DNA from: Melitaea cinxia
Lineage: Eukaryota > Arthropoda > Insecta > Lepidoptera > Nymphalidae
DNA length: 64,000 nt
Assembly (NCBI RefSeq): GCF_905220565.1
Contig: NC_059396.1
Location: 19,031,206-19,095,205, forward strand
Reading direction: 5' to 3'
Under the pieces are notes generated by a model. The model was not told the DNA's origin. It saw nothing but the letters and a program-made list of their open reading frames with translations, and ran no database searches. Below, piece after piece: positions 11,476-23,525 of this stretch. A program made the translations under genes and the position numbers. Positions within the stretch are counted from its first letter, which is position 1. Each line of letters starts with the position of its first letter.

Positions 11476-12491
11476 TTACATACATACATAGCCTATCTAT
11501 GTGTCAGTTAAATATTATCACATATCGGTAAAATTTAAGGGTGAATTTTTGCACTTCGTACTTCTAATCTTTACTATTAATATTATCTTTTGTAGTTACA
11601 GTAATAGTCGAACTATGGCGTCAGGATAGGTTGTTAATATCATCGGGGAAATGATATTTCAGTGGCCGAGTTCCTCGAGTGCCACCGTTCGTTATTTATT
11701 GACTTTTAACTGGATTTATAGCGCAGTCGATTTGTAGCGATTACGAAACGAGAGGCACTGATAAAAATATACAATTCAATATATTGTTCTTGTACAAAAT
11801 ATGAATCAAACCTCTTTGAACAGAAGTAACCGTTACAGGGTAGTGGTACGAATTTCCTTAACAGTCACGAAAGTGGTTCGATATCCGCTTAGGACACATT
11901 TGTATTTATACAAAATGTTTGTTTTTATAAACGTACACCCAAAATAGTCGTTGCAGGTCTTCTCATGATACCTCGCAGAGCGCGTTGAGCCTTCGATAGC
12001 TACTTATGTCATTGACATCTGATATCGTTACTCATGGTAGGGAATATCTCCAACCAACCCGCAGTGGAGTAGCCTATGTTCTATATGTATGTATCTAATA
12101 GGCACATCTCCATAGACAGAACGATAGGATGACATCACATGATCCCATTAAATAGTACAAAACTCTAAAAAAATATATTCTCTAAATTATTTCAAACACG
12201 CCAAAGAAGCAGTCAAATAAATAAATACAACACGCTACGTATATAACAGGTTGGTTAAGCAAATAGTCTTACAGCTAAACTAACTCGTGTAAAAGTTAGG
12301 TGGTAGTCGATAATTAAGCACGCGGCAGTTGGAGGTCTAATCGGTAAAGCTCATGTAAGCTCGGACGGGTCTTTACGGCCTGACCATGGGAGCTAATTGA
12401 ATAAGCTCGGACGGGTCTCTATCAGAGCTTTGAATGTCACATTTCAATTTTAAAAATATTTACAGATTTAAACCTAATACGTTACAGTATA
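11476..12491. other. AT-rich DNA with a short direct repeat
   Basis: AAGCTCGGACGGGTCT occurs twice about 45 bp apart, near 12358 and 12402, inside a GC-richer patch (12300-12425). I do not recognise the patch; a repeat fragment is likely. Confidence 0.45.
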
Positions 12492-12625
12492 TGAATGTTT
12501 TATAGAATTGAAAACTATCCATTTGATCATGTCATTATCTTCAGCAAAGTGTTGTGCATGAGCCCACAAAGGTTTCTGAGTTGGTACGACCAAAAAAAAA
12601 AGCGTAGCAAGGCCTGCAGGATACA
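12492..12625 (+). repeat. repeat end shared with the 3.8-kb duplication
   Basis: The stretch with TTTGATCATGTCATTATCTT, GCAAAGTGTTGTGCATGAGC and GGTTTCTGAGTTGGTACGACC also occurs near 19960-20090 and 23735-23870, once in each duplicated block. Here only this ~130-bp piece is present, so it is a dispersed repeat and not part of the block duplication. Confidence 0.7.
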
Positions 12626-12647
12626 GCTAGTTAATAATTAAAATATA

Positions 12648-12702
12648 ACATTATTAGTTTATATTATTATTAGTTTATATTATTATTAGTTTATATTATT
12701 AG
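12648..12702. repeat. 18-bp minisatellite, about three copies
   Basis: ATTAGTTTATATTATT repeats about three times in tandem. Confidence 0.85.
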
Positions 12703-12985
12703 TACTTATTTAGTAATATTTTCTTTTTAATTATTTCGAGTTCACAATTAGAAATAAACAATTGAGTTGTATGTGCAATAAATGCAGTTACCTAATTAAG
12801 TGCTAGTATATGACATGTTTATTCTATATCATATTGACTATACAAAACAAAAACTGTAAGAAAACCATAAACAATGTCCATCTTTATGAGATAAAGGAAA
12901 AATGTTAAGTACTTGTAAATTAACACCACTTTTAAACTTTGGATATAAAGACGCCTTTGTATTCTTTATTTCTTCCGCACTTAAG

Positions 12986-13009
12986 ATGATGAGAGGCGGC
13001 AAACTCAAG
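12986..13009 (+). other. possible 24-nt micro-exon (weak)
   Basis: A pyrimidine-rich tract ending CCGCACTTAAG precedes ATGATGAGAGGCGGC and CTCAAG, followed by GTAAGA. The order acceptor, ATG, donor is as in a micro-exon, but the stretch is so short that chance is likely. The rest of 12703-13137 shows nothing. Confidence 0.12.
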
Positions 13010-13137
13010 GTAAGATAGAGCCGATTGCATTCAAGTACATGAATCTTGGTAAAACACGATTTGAACCAACATTCGAATTACTGTACAATAGTACAGTAAT
13101 TATTATTTATTAATAAGTTTGTTTTTTGTTAATAAAT

Positions 13138-13388
13138 AGGTCGGCAAACAAGCGTACGGCTCACCTGATGGTAAGCGATTACCGTAGCTTATGACGTCTG
13201 CAGCACCAGAATTATCGCAAGCATGTTGCCGATCCAATCCCCAATCTCCCCCTCCCCCCAGGAGCTCTGGTCACCTTACTCACCAACAGAAACACGGTCA
13301 AACAAGGTCGAGGTACTACCCCAGTCGGGCTGCTCCATAATGATGAAGAATGATGAGCAGGAAATTTCCTACTGTGCCCTACCTCAGC
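13138..13388 (+). mobile_element. GTCGGCAAACAAGCG interspersed repeat
   Basis: Copy of the element at 5740-6006 in the same orientation. It has a C-rich expansion (CTCCCCCTCCCCCC) and lacks the CTTGAAAACAGTATTATTTT segment. Confidence 0.75.
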
Positions 13389-13504
13389 GTAGGTAACTTT
13401 CCACTGCTCGACATAAATAGGTTAATAGTTACACTTATAAAAACTAATATAACTAAACAATAAACCCAGACTTGATATAGAAATCAAATTCATAACCATG
13501 GGGT

Positions 13505-13552
13505 AGTAAGCAGGGTCACTAGCTGCCACATACGCCGACTGGCCTGTCAATT
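13505..13552 (-). mobile_element. SINE head fragment
   Basis: The reverse complement reads GACAGGCCAGTCGGCGTATG...TGACCCTGCTT, which matches the tRNA-like head of the 42905-43151 family. Only the head remains. Confidence 0.45.
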
Positions 13553-13557
13553 AAATA

Positions 13558-13753
13558 ATTATGTTTGCGAGGGCAAACGAATAAAAAAACCGACATCAAT
13601 TTACATCGACAAGTAATACAACAAACGTAGTCGAAAAGAAATTCAATTAAATACGCGTTATTTGGAATAACTCAAGAAGTCATCGTCAGATCTTGCTCAT
13701 TTAAAAATACAGTCGAATTGAGAACCTCCTCCTTTTTTTAAGTCGATTAAAAA
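13558..13753 (-). mobile_element. CCGACTTC/GAAGTCGG-bounded repeat, minus copy
   Basis: Starts with GCGAGGGCAAACG then AAAACCGACATCAATTTACA, and ends CCTCCTCCTTTTTTTAAGTCG. It is a short, internally deleted reverse-orientation copy. Confidence 0.75.
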
Positions 13754-15343
13754 TAGTACAATATGGTTATGACGTCGTTATTGAATTTCATTAAGTACTA
13801 TTACTGTCCTGTAATAATAAGTAACTCTATCTCACGGATTCTATCACCGATTTATGCTCTTTTAAGTAATTTTTATTCGGTATGTGCGTGGGAGCGTCAC
13901 GACTCTGACGTACTGTATAGGTGAAACATAAAAGAGATTTGAATGAGTGAACTCGATTAAGAGTTAGCCATTGATTAGTAAAGGAGTTTGCAATACTCCC
14001 AGTGGCGGCTTTACTGCCATAGTGCAGTGGATAAGGTGCATCCGGGCGTGGGGAGTTAGGGAACGCCAAGAGTCTTGCACAGTCATAAATTATCGACATA
14101 TAAATGTTTTCATTTCAAGTTGCTGGTTTGCGGCTGGTTGCGGCCATAGGATCCGGTAGCCGCTTACGATTTGGACAAATAAACATATTTGCCATAGTAA
14201 AGGTATAAAAAAGAACTAAACAAATAACGCCGAATGAGAATACTAGTGATTAATAAAATGTCTAAATTCTTAAAATTTTGATTTTTATCCCGTTTTTCGT
14301 GAATGTTATCAACGGATGTTCGATATCAAAGACCTCAGTGTCGGTTATTAAGCGCTCATACGGGCCTACCGGGAAATTCGGTGGCTATCGATGACATCGA
14401 TAACAACGGGTGACATTGAGATTCGTACAAAGCTTGTTGTTTGTTTTTTAGTGCTGCTTTATATTCCTGAGGTGATATCGTTAGAGTACAAAAATACTTT
14501 TGCGAATATTTTAATGCTGTTTTAAAATTTTATAATATTTTTTTCTCATAAAATATTTTAAAAAATTCTTATTATTTTTTAAAGGTAAATTTTTGTAATT
14601 TAATATTAACAAATGAAAACGTACAAAAATATAATACATGAAAAAAAATTATAAATCTAAAAGGTAACATTAAAATGATTTACAATAAACAACCATTAAG
14701 CAAAGATTTTTTTCTAAGTCTAAAACGAAAAAGGCGCAAAATAAAACATCTTGGTTAAGATAAAGTCAATTAAGTCAAGGCGGCTTCCAAAAGGAATTTC
14801 TGCAATCTGACACCACGGACGATGTTTTTTTATACAACTCATGCATCAAAGGTTGGAGTTGAGAAATCCAAATTGGGATTAGCGATATTTTTTTAACTGC
14901 CAATTTATGGTTGGAACATATCACTTAAATAAGGACCGACTCGAGAATTTCAGCATCTTTAAGTTATATATTAACTACAATTATTAATTGATTGATTGGT
15001 ATATAGGCTTTTATTTGCGCCAGTGAGAACACACGAAGGAGATCAGACGGTTGAGATAACAGTCTTAATATAATTTTGAAAATAGGCAAAATAGTCAAAC
15101 TTTCATTGTTACATATTAACCTAAAACAACAAACTAAAATTATACAAAATATTGAACTGACTAAATGGCATGTAGATGTATGATTACATCCGTACATTTT
15201 TGTACGTACACGATTGGATTATTTTTCGTTCTATTCAAAAATGTATTATTCATAAAACAATAAATGAAATATAAAACAAGGCTGTAACAACAATAAGTAT
15301 TTTCTACGATATAAATCAAATAAAGAACAATTATAAAACTTAC
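13754..15343. other. AT-rich DNA, no gene recognised
   Basis: A GC-richer patch near 13980-14170 reads CAGTGGCGGCTTTACTGCC then CATAGTGCAGTGGATAAGG; it may be an eroded repeat. Overlapping frames on both strands (up to 90 codons) show no protein features. A second patch at 14340-14420 is also unassigned. Confidence 0.5.
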
Positions 15344-15470
15344 GTAACGCATTTTGACACTCGTGTGTCAAAAATCTGAAAATCCTATAGAAATACAAAG
15401 ACACCGATCTTAACCATAAATACAGAGGATGAGACAAACCAACTGACCTTTTTACATTCTCAGAAACCAT
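15344..15470 (-). other. possible minus-strand exon (weak)
   Basis: An ATG at 15470 opens a frame beginning MVSENVKRSVGLSHP that runs through 42 codons to a consensus donor, GCGTTAC followed by GTAAGT (15343-15338). Composition is only slightly less AT-rich than the flanks, the context of the ATG is poor, and no family is recognised. The frame also continues through the donor to about 15249. Confidence 0.2.
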
Positions 15471-15771
15471 TAAAACTTTTTTTGCGGACTTAATTTGGTC
15501 ACCCGAGACGGAATTCAGGATAATGCGGGCTTAGTTTGTACTCAATATTAACAAATTTTCAAGCATTTTATTTATATATATTAATTAATCTTTATTTTTA
15601 ATTTATTACTACATAATTTTTTTCGTTAGTTGTTGTGAATCAAAATGTGTGAATTTGAGAAGTTTATCAAACTACGTACTTCAAATCAATTTCAGTTAAA
15701 GACATGGCGTTTGTCCATCAGTTGAACAATACTTTCTGACTTGATACTTAGAATTACGAGTATACTGTAAG

Positions 15772-16022
15772 TTCAGATCATCACTTTAGCCTATAGCAGT
15801 CCATTGCTGGACATAAGCCTCCCCAAGTTCGCGCCAGACATCCCGGTTTTCCGCAATCCTCATCCAGCCTACACCGGCAATCTTACGTAGATCGTCGGTC
15901 CAACGGGCCGGAGGACGTCCCACACTGCGTTTGCCAAGACACGTTCTCCACTCCAGGACCCGTCTACTCCAACGGCCATCGGTCCTGCGACACGATGACC
16001 AGCCCACTGTCACTTCAACTTG
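15772..16022 (-). mobile_element. RTE-type LINE, 3' end
   Basis: A 5'-truncated non-LTR retrotransposon. The minus strand encodes the end of the polyprotein and finishes at the tail GGCTAAAGTGATGATC. The 29296-29472 fragment is a sister copy, and the SINEs listed under 2261-2437 carry the same 3' end. Confidence 0.85.
15786..16013 (-). pseudogene. RTE endonuclease-reverse transcriptase, C-terminal remnant
   Basis: The 75-codon frame contains CRRTDGRWSRR (residues 8-18), GKRSVGRPP (27-35), WTDDL (38-42) and WRELGEAYVQQW (60-71). This is the characteristic end of lepidopteran RTE-clade endonuclease-reverse transcriptases, downstream of the polymerase domain. Upstream, the family's WAGH motif is out of frame because one base is missing next to CRR; the sister copy at 29.3 kb keeps WAGHLCRRTDGRW in frame. 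The endonuclease and polymerase domains are absent, so this is a dead fragment. Confidence 0.85.
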
Positions 16023-17967
16023 CTAATTCTGTATGTTATTTTTAATAATTATCCTCAAGACTTCCTTAGAAGAATTTCAATACGTTTATTTATAAAATAC
16101 ATTTTATATTTATTTACTTTATATTTAATAACGAAGTTTAACGCTTAAAGTACGTTAACTAAGAGCACGTTCACGAAGTTAAGATAATAATCTGCGCATC
16201 GTCAGATGTAATAATGATGAACAAATGTGCATGTGTACATAATAATGTGATTAGGGACTGAAACTATTACTGAATAATATGGTTAAAAGAATTGTATTGT
16301 AAGCATATACAGGAAAATTTATAGTTTTATGCTTAACAGAACACATGATTAATGATAATTATTTTGAAGTCATGTTTGACTACAGATAAAAAAATGTACG
16401 ATGTACTGGACTGCTATAACGTGTGCAAATAAACATTATTAAAAATCATTAACGAACAAAATAATAGCATCATTATCGAGCAAAGAAGACAAAATTGTGT
16501 GTGAAAATAATCTTTCCATTAGTAGTTATAAATAAGTAGTTATAAATAGTCTAAGATACCTAGTGATGATTAGTTTTTCATGTCATAAAATTAAAAAAAA
16601 AAAACTGTTCTGAATAATATGCTTATTACCCATATACAACGAAATATAAAAACTCGTCTCAAAAGATAGGAAGCTTATTGTTACTCGAAGGTATTTCTGC
16701 GGTCGACCGAGCAGGCGCCTCGGCGTTCCAGACGACTCGCCAGCCGTGACAAGCCTTGAAATCGAACCCGAATTACTTATTAGGTGAGATTCCCATCTGG
16801 CTTTAGTTTATAAACATTGTAAGCTTCTTTGTTGTTTAACAAAACTTCTAACTTCTATATCGCGTTTAAAAAACGCCTACTAAATGTGCTTACCGACCTC
16901 ACCCGTTCATATCCCGTTTTGGGATAATTAGCTCAATAATAGTTTTTTTGCAGTGAAACTTATTTGAAACTCGATGAAACAAAAATTCGTCACAGAATCA
17001 GTCAGAGAATGAGCAACACGTTTTTCATGGCGCTTACGACCTATATCCCGAGACCGTGATCACCGTCGATCGAAATCGCAACGCCTACCTTACTATGACT
17101 TTTCATAAGTTTCACTTCAGCCTTGCGTGAATTGAACATACAAACTTTTTTTATCTTTTACGATTAAAATTAATGTACTTATGGATTTCAAAAGCGTTAA
17201 CAAAAACATCATATACATTATTTAAAATAAAATGATTGAAAACATGCTTCACATTTATGAAATGATAGCTAACAAAACAAATGTAATGTACTGACAATTA
17301 GATGGTACCAAGTCGATAGTCACAGTAGGTTGATATCGTTACGAGATCAACGCAAGCGTCGATGCGTCGTGCATTCCGGGTGACCGGCCTACTGTGACCG
17401 TTTGATACTCCTGAGGAACATTCAAGAATCTCTTTCATATTTTCGTCATCTAAGCTCTTCAATTATTTCTATTGATGTAAATATACTTAATGTCTAATGT
17501 ATTTCATAACATTCTTGTCTCGTTTTGAACTAGTTTTTGACGAAGCGCTGACGAGATGATTACTTGTTCTTATTTACTTATCACTACATAGTATAAAATA
17601 AAGTCGCTTCCCGCTGTCTCTATGCTTAGATCTTTAAAACTACGCTACGATTTTGTTGCGCTTATCTTAAGTAAATAGAGTAATTCCAGAGGAAGGTTTA
17701 TATGTATAATAAATGCATAATATAGTAGAGGAACACTAATAGTTTTTGCACCCGTGCGAAAACGGCGGGTCGCTAGTATTACATAAATACATGTGATCAT
17801 GAGACAATCAAAATACCAAATTATCAAAACAAATAACTATTGAGGTAGAAAACCTCATATATCATAATAATTATAATTGCCAAACACGATGATTGATGAC
17901 GTGACTGACATTTCTGGGTAATAGAACATTTTAATGTAAAATGTCAGTTCCTTTGTAATTGAACGAA
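16023..17967. other. AT-rich DNA with one GC island
   Basis: The island at 16690-16788 is open on both strands. The plus-strand frame ends at a donor-like TTAG followed by GTGAGA, while the minus strand contains CGGGTTCGATTTC, a B-box-like motif. It could be an exon or an old SINE head. A short inverted repeat GTCACAGTAGG/CCTACTGTGAC lies near 17319-17399. Nothing else is assigned. Confidence 0.4.
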
Positions 17968-18075
17968 GTTTGTAATCTCGACCGCGCCGATCAATCCCTA
18001 TCGTGTATTCTCAAACCCATGTGGCATTGGTTAAGTTATCTGTGCTCTTTTGGTGCCATTGGATTAAATAGAATG
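17968..18075 (+). repeat. dispersed repeat, pair with 44671-44775
   Basis: TAATCTCGACCGCGCC...TGTATTCTCAAA...TCTGTGCTCTTTTGGTGCC resembles TACAACCTCGACCACACC...TGTATCCTCGATTC...TCTGTACTCTTTTTAGCACC at 44.7 kb in order and spacing. Family unknown. Confidence 0.55.
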
Positions 18076-18879
18076 AATGAACGGATGAAAATGTCTCAGT
18101 CACGATTATATTGGCGATGTGTCAGTGACTTCGTTTTGAAATAAAAGTCTGCACTATATTTCCTTGATCGGAAATTAATTCGATATTGACTTCGATTTTT
18201 TTTTATTTGGACATTATTGATTTATTTTTGTTTTTTATATAGTATATATTCTAGAAGGTAATATGGTATTCTTTTTTTTTATCTTCTAAGACTGCTGTCT
18301 GGATTTGATTAGAAAACGTATGTATAACATATGTATCAAAAATCACTTTTTTTTTATTTTCTATTTTATGTGTAGTATGTTACGGTACGAGAAATAAACG
18401 ATTTACTTATTTATTTAAAAAGTATTCATTTTTATGTGTGCAGGTGTTATGCTAATTAAGTGTATTTTTAGTATGTCAATTGAAAGCAGAAGTACATACT
18501 CCTGTATTTTTCTGGGAAATTCACAACGTAATGTTACATCAATACACGGAAATCCATTCATGTCACCTTAGTCATGGTAACGATTTTTCAACCGACGTAA
18601 CTATAACTGAGCGAGGCTTCCGATTTCAAAAACTATTGATTATCTCCATATTACATTGGCTTTTTATTTTAAAAAAAGCGTGTGTATACTTATATACGCA
18701 CGTAAGAAGTTACACTTCATTGGCTAGCTAACTTCATGTTGCTAACTTCTTCTTCGTTGACTAGCTAACTTCAGGGTGTCGGTTTTTTTTTTTCGTGACG
18801 GTGTGCGCGCATATCATTTTTCCCTAAAGAACCCAAAAGAAGTATAACTTCAAAAAAATAACAGTTACTCTTTATAACT
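18076..18879. other. AT-rich DNA with a CTAACTTC-rich patch
   Basis: From 18700 to 18775 the words GCTAGCTAACTTCA and TTGCTAACTTCTTC recur imperfectly, followed by GTCGGTTTTTTTTTTTCGTG. This looks like repeat debris. The 83-codon frame here has no protein signature. Confidence 0.45.
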
Positions 18880-19130
18880 TACTTCAAAAAAAAAGGAGTT
18901 AAGTTATCAATTCTATTGTATCTTTACGTGTGTTACCTCATAACTTTTTATTGGGTGTAGCGATTTTGATGATTTTTCTTTTATTAGAAACCTGGTGCTT
19001 TTCATTCCATTAAAATGTAATCGAGATCTGACAAATAATTATCGAGTTATCCCTAATAATTACTACGTAACTACGTTGTATTACCTGTTAATCAATATAA
19101 AGTTTTTTTTTTCGTTTACAAGTAATCACG
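18880..19130 (+). mobile_element. CCGACTTC/GAAGTCGG-related repeat, eroded
   Basis: Contains ACTTCAAAAAAAAAGGAG, TTTTTATTGGGTGTAGCG and ATCGAGATCTGAC in the family's order and ends in a T-run and CGTTTACAAG. Its right half forms the start of the duplicated 3.8-kb block. Confidence 0.6.
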
Positions 19131-19550
19131 TTTTTATGCATCGATTTAAGAATGCATCACCTCCTAGTATTTGCTCTATTACCGCATCTTTTTTTAATGA
19201 CAAATCGTCCGGGAATTTAACCTCGATATGACATTTATACTGCTTGAATTTTTTAAATTGTCGTTTACGTTTTACTGCAAAGGTTTTAGCAGCTCACATA
19301 AAACGTAATAATGAATCATATTTGTCAAATTATGTGACTTAAGAGAATTATACAGAATAAACAATACACATTTTTTTTTAAACTAAATGCGGTTTTATTT
19401 AAGTAGAATTAATGCTTTTTAATATTAAAATATCTCTCACTCGATGAGCTCCAGTGCCAAGATCATGACAATACGGCCAATACAAATATCTACAATGGCC
19501 TAAAAACGCCCGCAAAACCAGGACAAAACTCAGCTGTATATACAGCATGC

Positions 19551-19740
19551 TTCCAGGAGCGTGCTATGTTTCTGTGATGAGTAAGGTGTAGCCAGCTACA
19601 CCTTACTCATCTCAGAAACATGGCACTATTACTTGAAAGCAATATTATTTAGCAGTGATCTTCTGTAAGGTTAAGGTACTTCCCCGTTTCGGGCTATATC
19701 AAATTTTGAGCATGATGTTTCTTACTGTGACCTACCTTCG
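19551..19740 (+). mobile_element. GTCGGCAAAC-family fragment, unit A
   Basis: Retains CAATATTATTTAGCAGTGATC, TTCTGTAAGGTTAAGGTACT and TTACTGTGACCTACC, matching the second half of the 5740-6006 element. The equivalent piece in unit B is 23362-23525. Confidence 0.6.
19566..19621. repeat. 27-bp inverted repeat unique to unit A
   Basis: Arms 19566-19592 and 19595-19621 are complementary with one mismatch and a 2-nt loop. Unit B has only one arm at the matching place (about 23378-23399), so the snap-back arose, or was lost, after the block duplicated. Confidence 0.85.
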
Positions 19741-21015
19741 TTACAAAATACCTATACGTCACTAAGTGTATTTTTTTACGTTTTTCGTTTTCCGTTCGAG
19801 GAATCAATAATTTGGACTTGTATACTCTTATCCTTTCTAAGAATATGAATTCATATTGACAATTTATTCTAAATGGCTTAACATAACTTACGTTTAGCAA
19901 TTTCAAACAAATCTGTATAAATAGATAAATTATTGTTTGTCTGTATGTTCTTTATAGAATCCTATAAACTATGTATTTGATCATGTCATGATCTTCAGCA
20001 AAGTGTTGTGCATGAGCCTACAAAGGTTTCTGAGTTGGTACGACCAAAAAAATAATAATAATAAAAGCGTAGCAAGGCGAGCAGGGTGTTATTTAATATT
20101 TTTAACATTCCTATTTTCCGAAAATGTAACATATTAATAAATTACATAGTATTTCAAATATAATTCATAAAAATGTCGTCATTGTACTCATCTTGATAAA
20201 CAAGTAACAACTGACAAACACACCAATTATCTTTTAAAATTAGCTTATTTCCTTAAAGAGTACCTTATATACGTAAACGGCTACAAAAATATTCATACCC
20301 ATACAAACGTCATTCTTATATACATAGATTATATAATACCTTATCGCTGTAAGCAACCGAAACAGTAGTTCAATTTCATAACATACTTTGTAATAAATTT
20401 AATGTGACAAAGTTGCAAACATCGCAGTTCATGTAACCATGTCGCAGTTATTTAATCAGGCAAATCTTTGAATCATGGTGGAATTTAATTAGATCGGTAG
20501 TATGACATGGTATCAGGTTTTACTCCGAATGAAAGCAAATAAAGGCGAAAGCAAGGTCGGCGACTGTAGTGAGATAAACATTGTTGGTGACAGAAATAAC
20601 AATGTTTCTTTAAATGTTCTAACCGTTTGTCAATATACTCGTATACTTGGCTTAAATACCATTAATATTATTCGTTTTGATTTCAAGTTTTTCTTAAAAC
20701 AGCCAGTAATAAAAAAATAACTTCTATTAAACATTGACTGACACGAGTAATAATGAGAATTTATTTTTATTTTATCCCAATTTCTTCGAAGTTACCAACT
20801 CTCGTAGATTTTTTTTTATTATTATTCTAAGCCCGGATTACATTGCAACACATTATTTATTACACATTTTCCGCTTAAAATTACACGTTACAATATAAAT
20901 GTAAAAACGCACCCATTTTTAAATGTCAAAAGTTTTTTCCATTTAGTTACTTATTACTCATAAGTAATTCCTAGTATTACTTTTACTATAATCTCGTCGA
21001 TATTCTGTGTCGCAG

Positions 21016-21128
21016 GTAAACCCTGGTTGTGCAATGTGACCGGTACTGGGCATTTCCTAGAACGGCGAGGTCACGAGCTGACGCGTGCCGGTTCACTGTG
21101 GCGTTTCGTGAATAGTAAAAATTTGTGA
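21016..21128 (+). other. exon-like GC island, unit A
   Basis: A pyrimidine-biased stretch ending TTCTGTGTCGCAG is followed by 36 open codons (GKPWLCNVTGTG...FLERRGHELTRAG...LWRF) and a TGA at 21126. GC content is far above the surroundings. The copy in unit B (24783-24895) differs by one base, changing H to R. It would make a plausible last coding exon, but no family is recognised. It could equally be part of an old mobile element. Confidence 0.25.
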
Positions 21129-21414
21129 CTTTTGTCTGTGCCAAACACGTAGCCTTACAATCAAATAAGCAAGATCATTGTTATTTAATTATGGTATTTT
21201 GCGCAATAATGAAATAACTATATATTTTTTTAATTCTCCTCAATGACAACTACAGAATTGCCCAGTCCAAACTTCGATATCTTGGAATGTGATGGTTGGA
21301 CTCCAGTAGCACAGGGGCAGCGGTGTTGCGTTGGGTATCGGATACTTAAGGCATGTAGATAAGGATATTTGATCTCTCATAACACAACTGAAAAGTACCC
21401 AATCGTATGCGTAA

Positions 21415-21670
21415 TCTATACTAAAATTATAAAGCTGTAGAGTTTGTATGTTTTTTTTTTTTTTGTTTGTTTATTTGAACGCGCTAATCTCAGGAACTAC
21501 TGGTCCGATTTGAAAATTTCTTTTATAGGCTAAATATCATCACGCTAAGACTAATAGGAACGGAGCACCAATGAAGAATGTTTTAAAATCGAGGTTTTTT
21601 CCCTTTGAGAGCTTCCCCAGATAGCCCAAAGAAACTGTTCCACGCGGACGAAGTCGCGGGCCGAAGCTAG
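21415..21670 (+). mobile_element. Helitron-like non-autonomous element, unit A
   Basis: Begins TCTATACTAAAATTATAAAG after A and ends GTCGCGGGCCGAAGCTAG before T. A hairpin of CCGCG/CGCGG type sits close to the 3' end. The interior phrases GCGCTAATCTCAGGAACTAC and TGGTCCGATTTGAAAA are typical of the most common lepidopteran Helitron family. No coding. The copy in unit B is 25180-25433. Confidence 0.7.
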
Positions 21671-23361
21671 TACACAATATTAGGTATAAACTGTGTTTTG
21701 TATACACTTGATTAGTTAAAAAATTTCTAATGATGATAAATATCACCATACAGATTCTGGATATCCGGACACGGGTCCACAATGACAATGGGACATCCGG
21801 CGTAACCCGTGCTCTCGCCTCTCACAAATTGACCGCGAATTAAGGGCCCGCCACCCTACAGCTCTCATCCGGGTTAGTGATGGGAATTTAATTTGAAACT
21901 ATCGGTAAAAGGGCTTAAAAAATCGGTATTCTTGACTTAGTACAATAAACTTTTAATGTTATCGATAAAAAATCAATTTAATCCTTACTTATAGTAATTG
22001 ATATTTCTGTAACTAAAAATTTAGAATTGTGTATTTATGTTCTAAAGGTCTCTTCTACCTCGAGCAACTTAAGTAATTATAAAATTATTTATATATCAGC
22101 CATGTTTTATACTAACCATTTAAAACATTCGACATTCTAACTACATACTCCTTCAAACATTTAAAATAACTTGGATAAATCGTAAAACGTTTGTAATATC
22201 TTAAAGTATATAATAAAAATCGTCAACGTTATAAAATTTATCGTTCGATCGTTAAGACAAAATCAAAATGTGTGAACATTTCCTTATATCAGAGAAAGTA
22301 TAACAAAGTGAAATGTAACAAAATCCTTATCCGCAAGCTTTAACGGGATTTGTCGAACATATTTCAAAACTGACAGGAAGTACCACAGCTTATATAACAG
22401 GAAATGTATTATATAGATACTAATAAAATTGTGATTACTATTCTTTGAGCACTTTCTTTATTAGAAGTACTTTCACTAGTGTGTCACAGTGACTTTTAGA
22501 AACAAAATTTAAGGTAACTTATTTTAGGCAACCTAATGCATGTCTCATTTATACCGTATTTTTTTTTTTAAGTAAATTTACGACATAATCGGGATGAAAA
22601 TTGAACCTAAAACTTTGAAGCGGTAAATTAAGGTATTTAAATTATTATGATCCAAGTAATCTAGTTTACAAGCTAGAGCCTGAATGCTAAACTACATAAA
22701 CAAAATTTAAAATGGAATTACTTATTAATTTCATCGTTTTTAAAAAAAGAATAATATCTTTGACGTCTAAATCTCTCTCTCTTTCCCTCCCTTAACTCGT
22801 CGCGATAAAAAACGCGATAAAAACCTGGTGCTTTTCGTCCCATTAAAATGTAATCGAGATCTGACAAATAATTTTCTAGTTATCCCCATTACTAGGTTTT
22901 CGTTTTTTTTTTCGTATACCAGCAATCACATTTTTATGTATCGATTTAAGAATGCAGTACCTCCTAGTATTTATTTGCTAAATCAGCGCCATTTTTTTAA
23001 TGACAAATCGTCCAGGAATTTAACCTCGATATGACATTTATACCGCTTGAATTTTTTTAATTGTCGTTTACGTTTTACTGCAAAGGTTTTAGTAGCTCAC
23101 ATAACACGGAATAAGGAATCATATTTGTCAAATTATGTGCCATAAGAGAATTATACAGAATAAACAATATATATATTTTTTTAATTTATAAACTAAATGA
23201 GGTTTTATATAAGTAGAATTAATGCTTTTTAATATTCAAACATCTCTCACTCGACGAGCTCTAGTGCCAAGATCATGACAAACAATACGGCCAATACTAC
23301 TCTACCGTGACCTTAAAACGCCTGCAAACCAAGACAAAACTCAGCTGTATATACAGCGTGC

Positions 23362-23525
23362 TTTCAGGAGCTCTGGCTACCTTACTCATCACAGAAACAA
23401 GCAATAGAGAGCAATATTATTTACCTGTGATCTTCTGTACGGTCGAGGTACTTCCCCGTTTCGGGCTATTTCAAATTTTGGGCATGATGTTTCCTGCTGT
23501 GACCTACCTTCGTTACAAAATACTT
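23362..23525 (+). mobile_element. GTCGGCAAAC-family fragment, unit B
   Basis: Counterpart of 19551-19740, retaining GGAGCTCTGGCTACCTTACTC and CTTCTGTACGGTCGAGGTACT, which are closer to the family sequence than unit A's version. Confidence 0.6.

Larger units (their letters stand above)
18988..22812. repeat. 3.8-kb tandem block, unit A
   Basis: From AAACCTGGTGCTTTTC to CGTCGCGATAAAAAA this block is repeated head to tail as unit B (22821-26556) after an 8-bp junction. Long stretches (for example 21000-21300) differ at only a few bases; elsewhere there are small indels. Unit A retains about 60 bp near 19045-19105 that B lacks. It carries a Helitron-like element (21415-21670), a GTCGGCAAAC-family fragment (19551-19740) and a GC-rich exon-like island (21016-21128). 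No host gene is certain. Confidence 0.95.

Noticed and set aside
13827..14159. 90-codon minus frame overlapping a 62-codon plus frame
   Set aside because: No recognisable motif, no splice sites, and the GC-richer part looks like eroded repeat.
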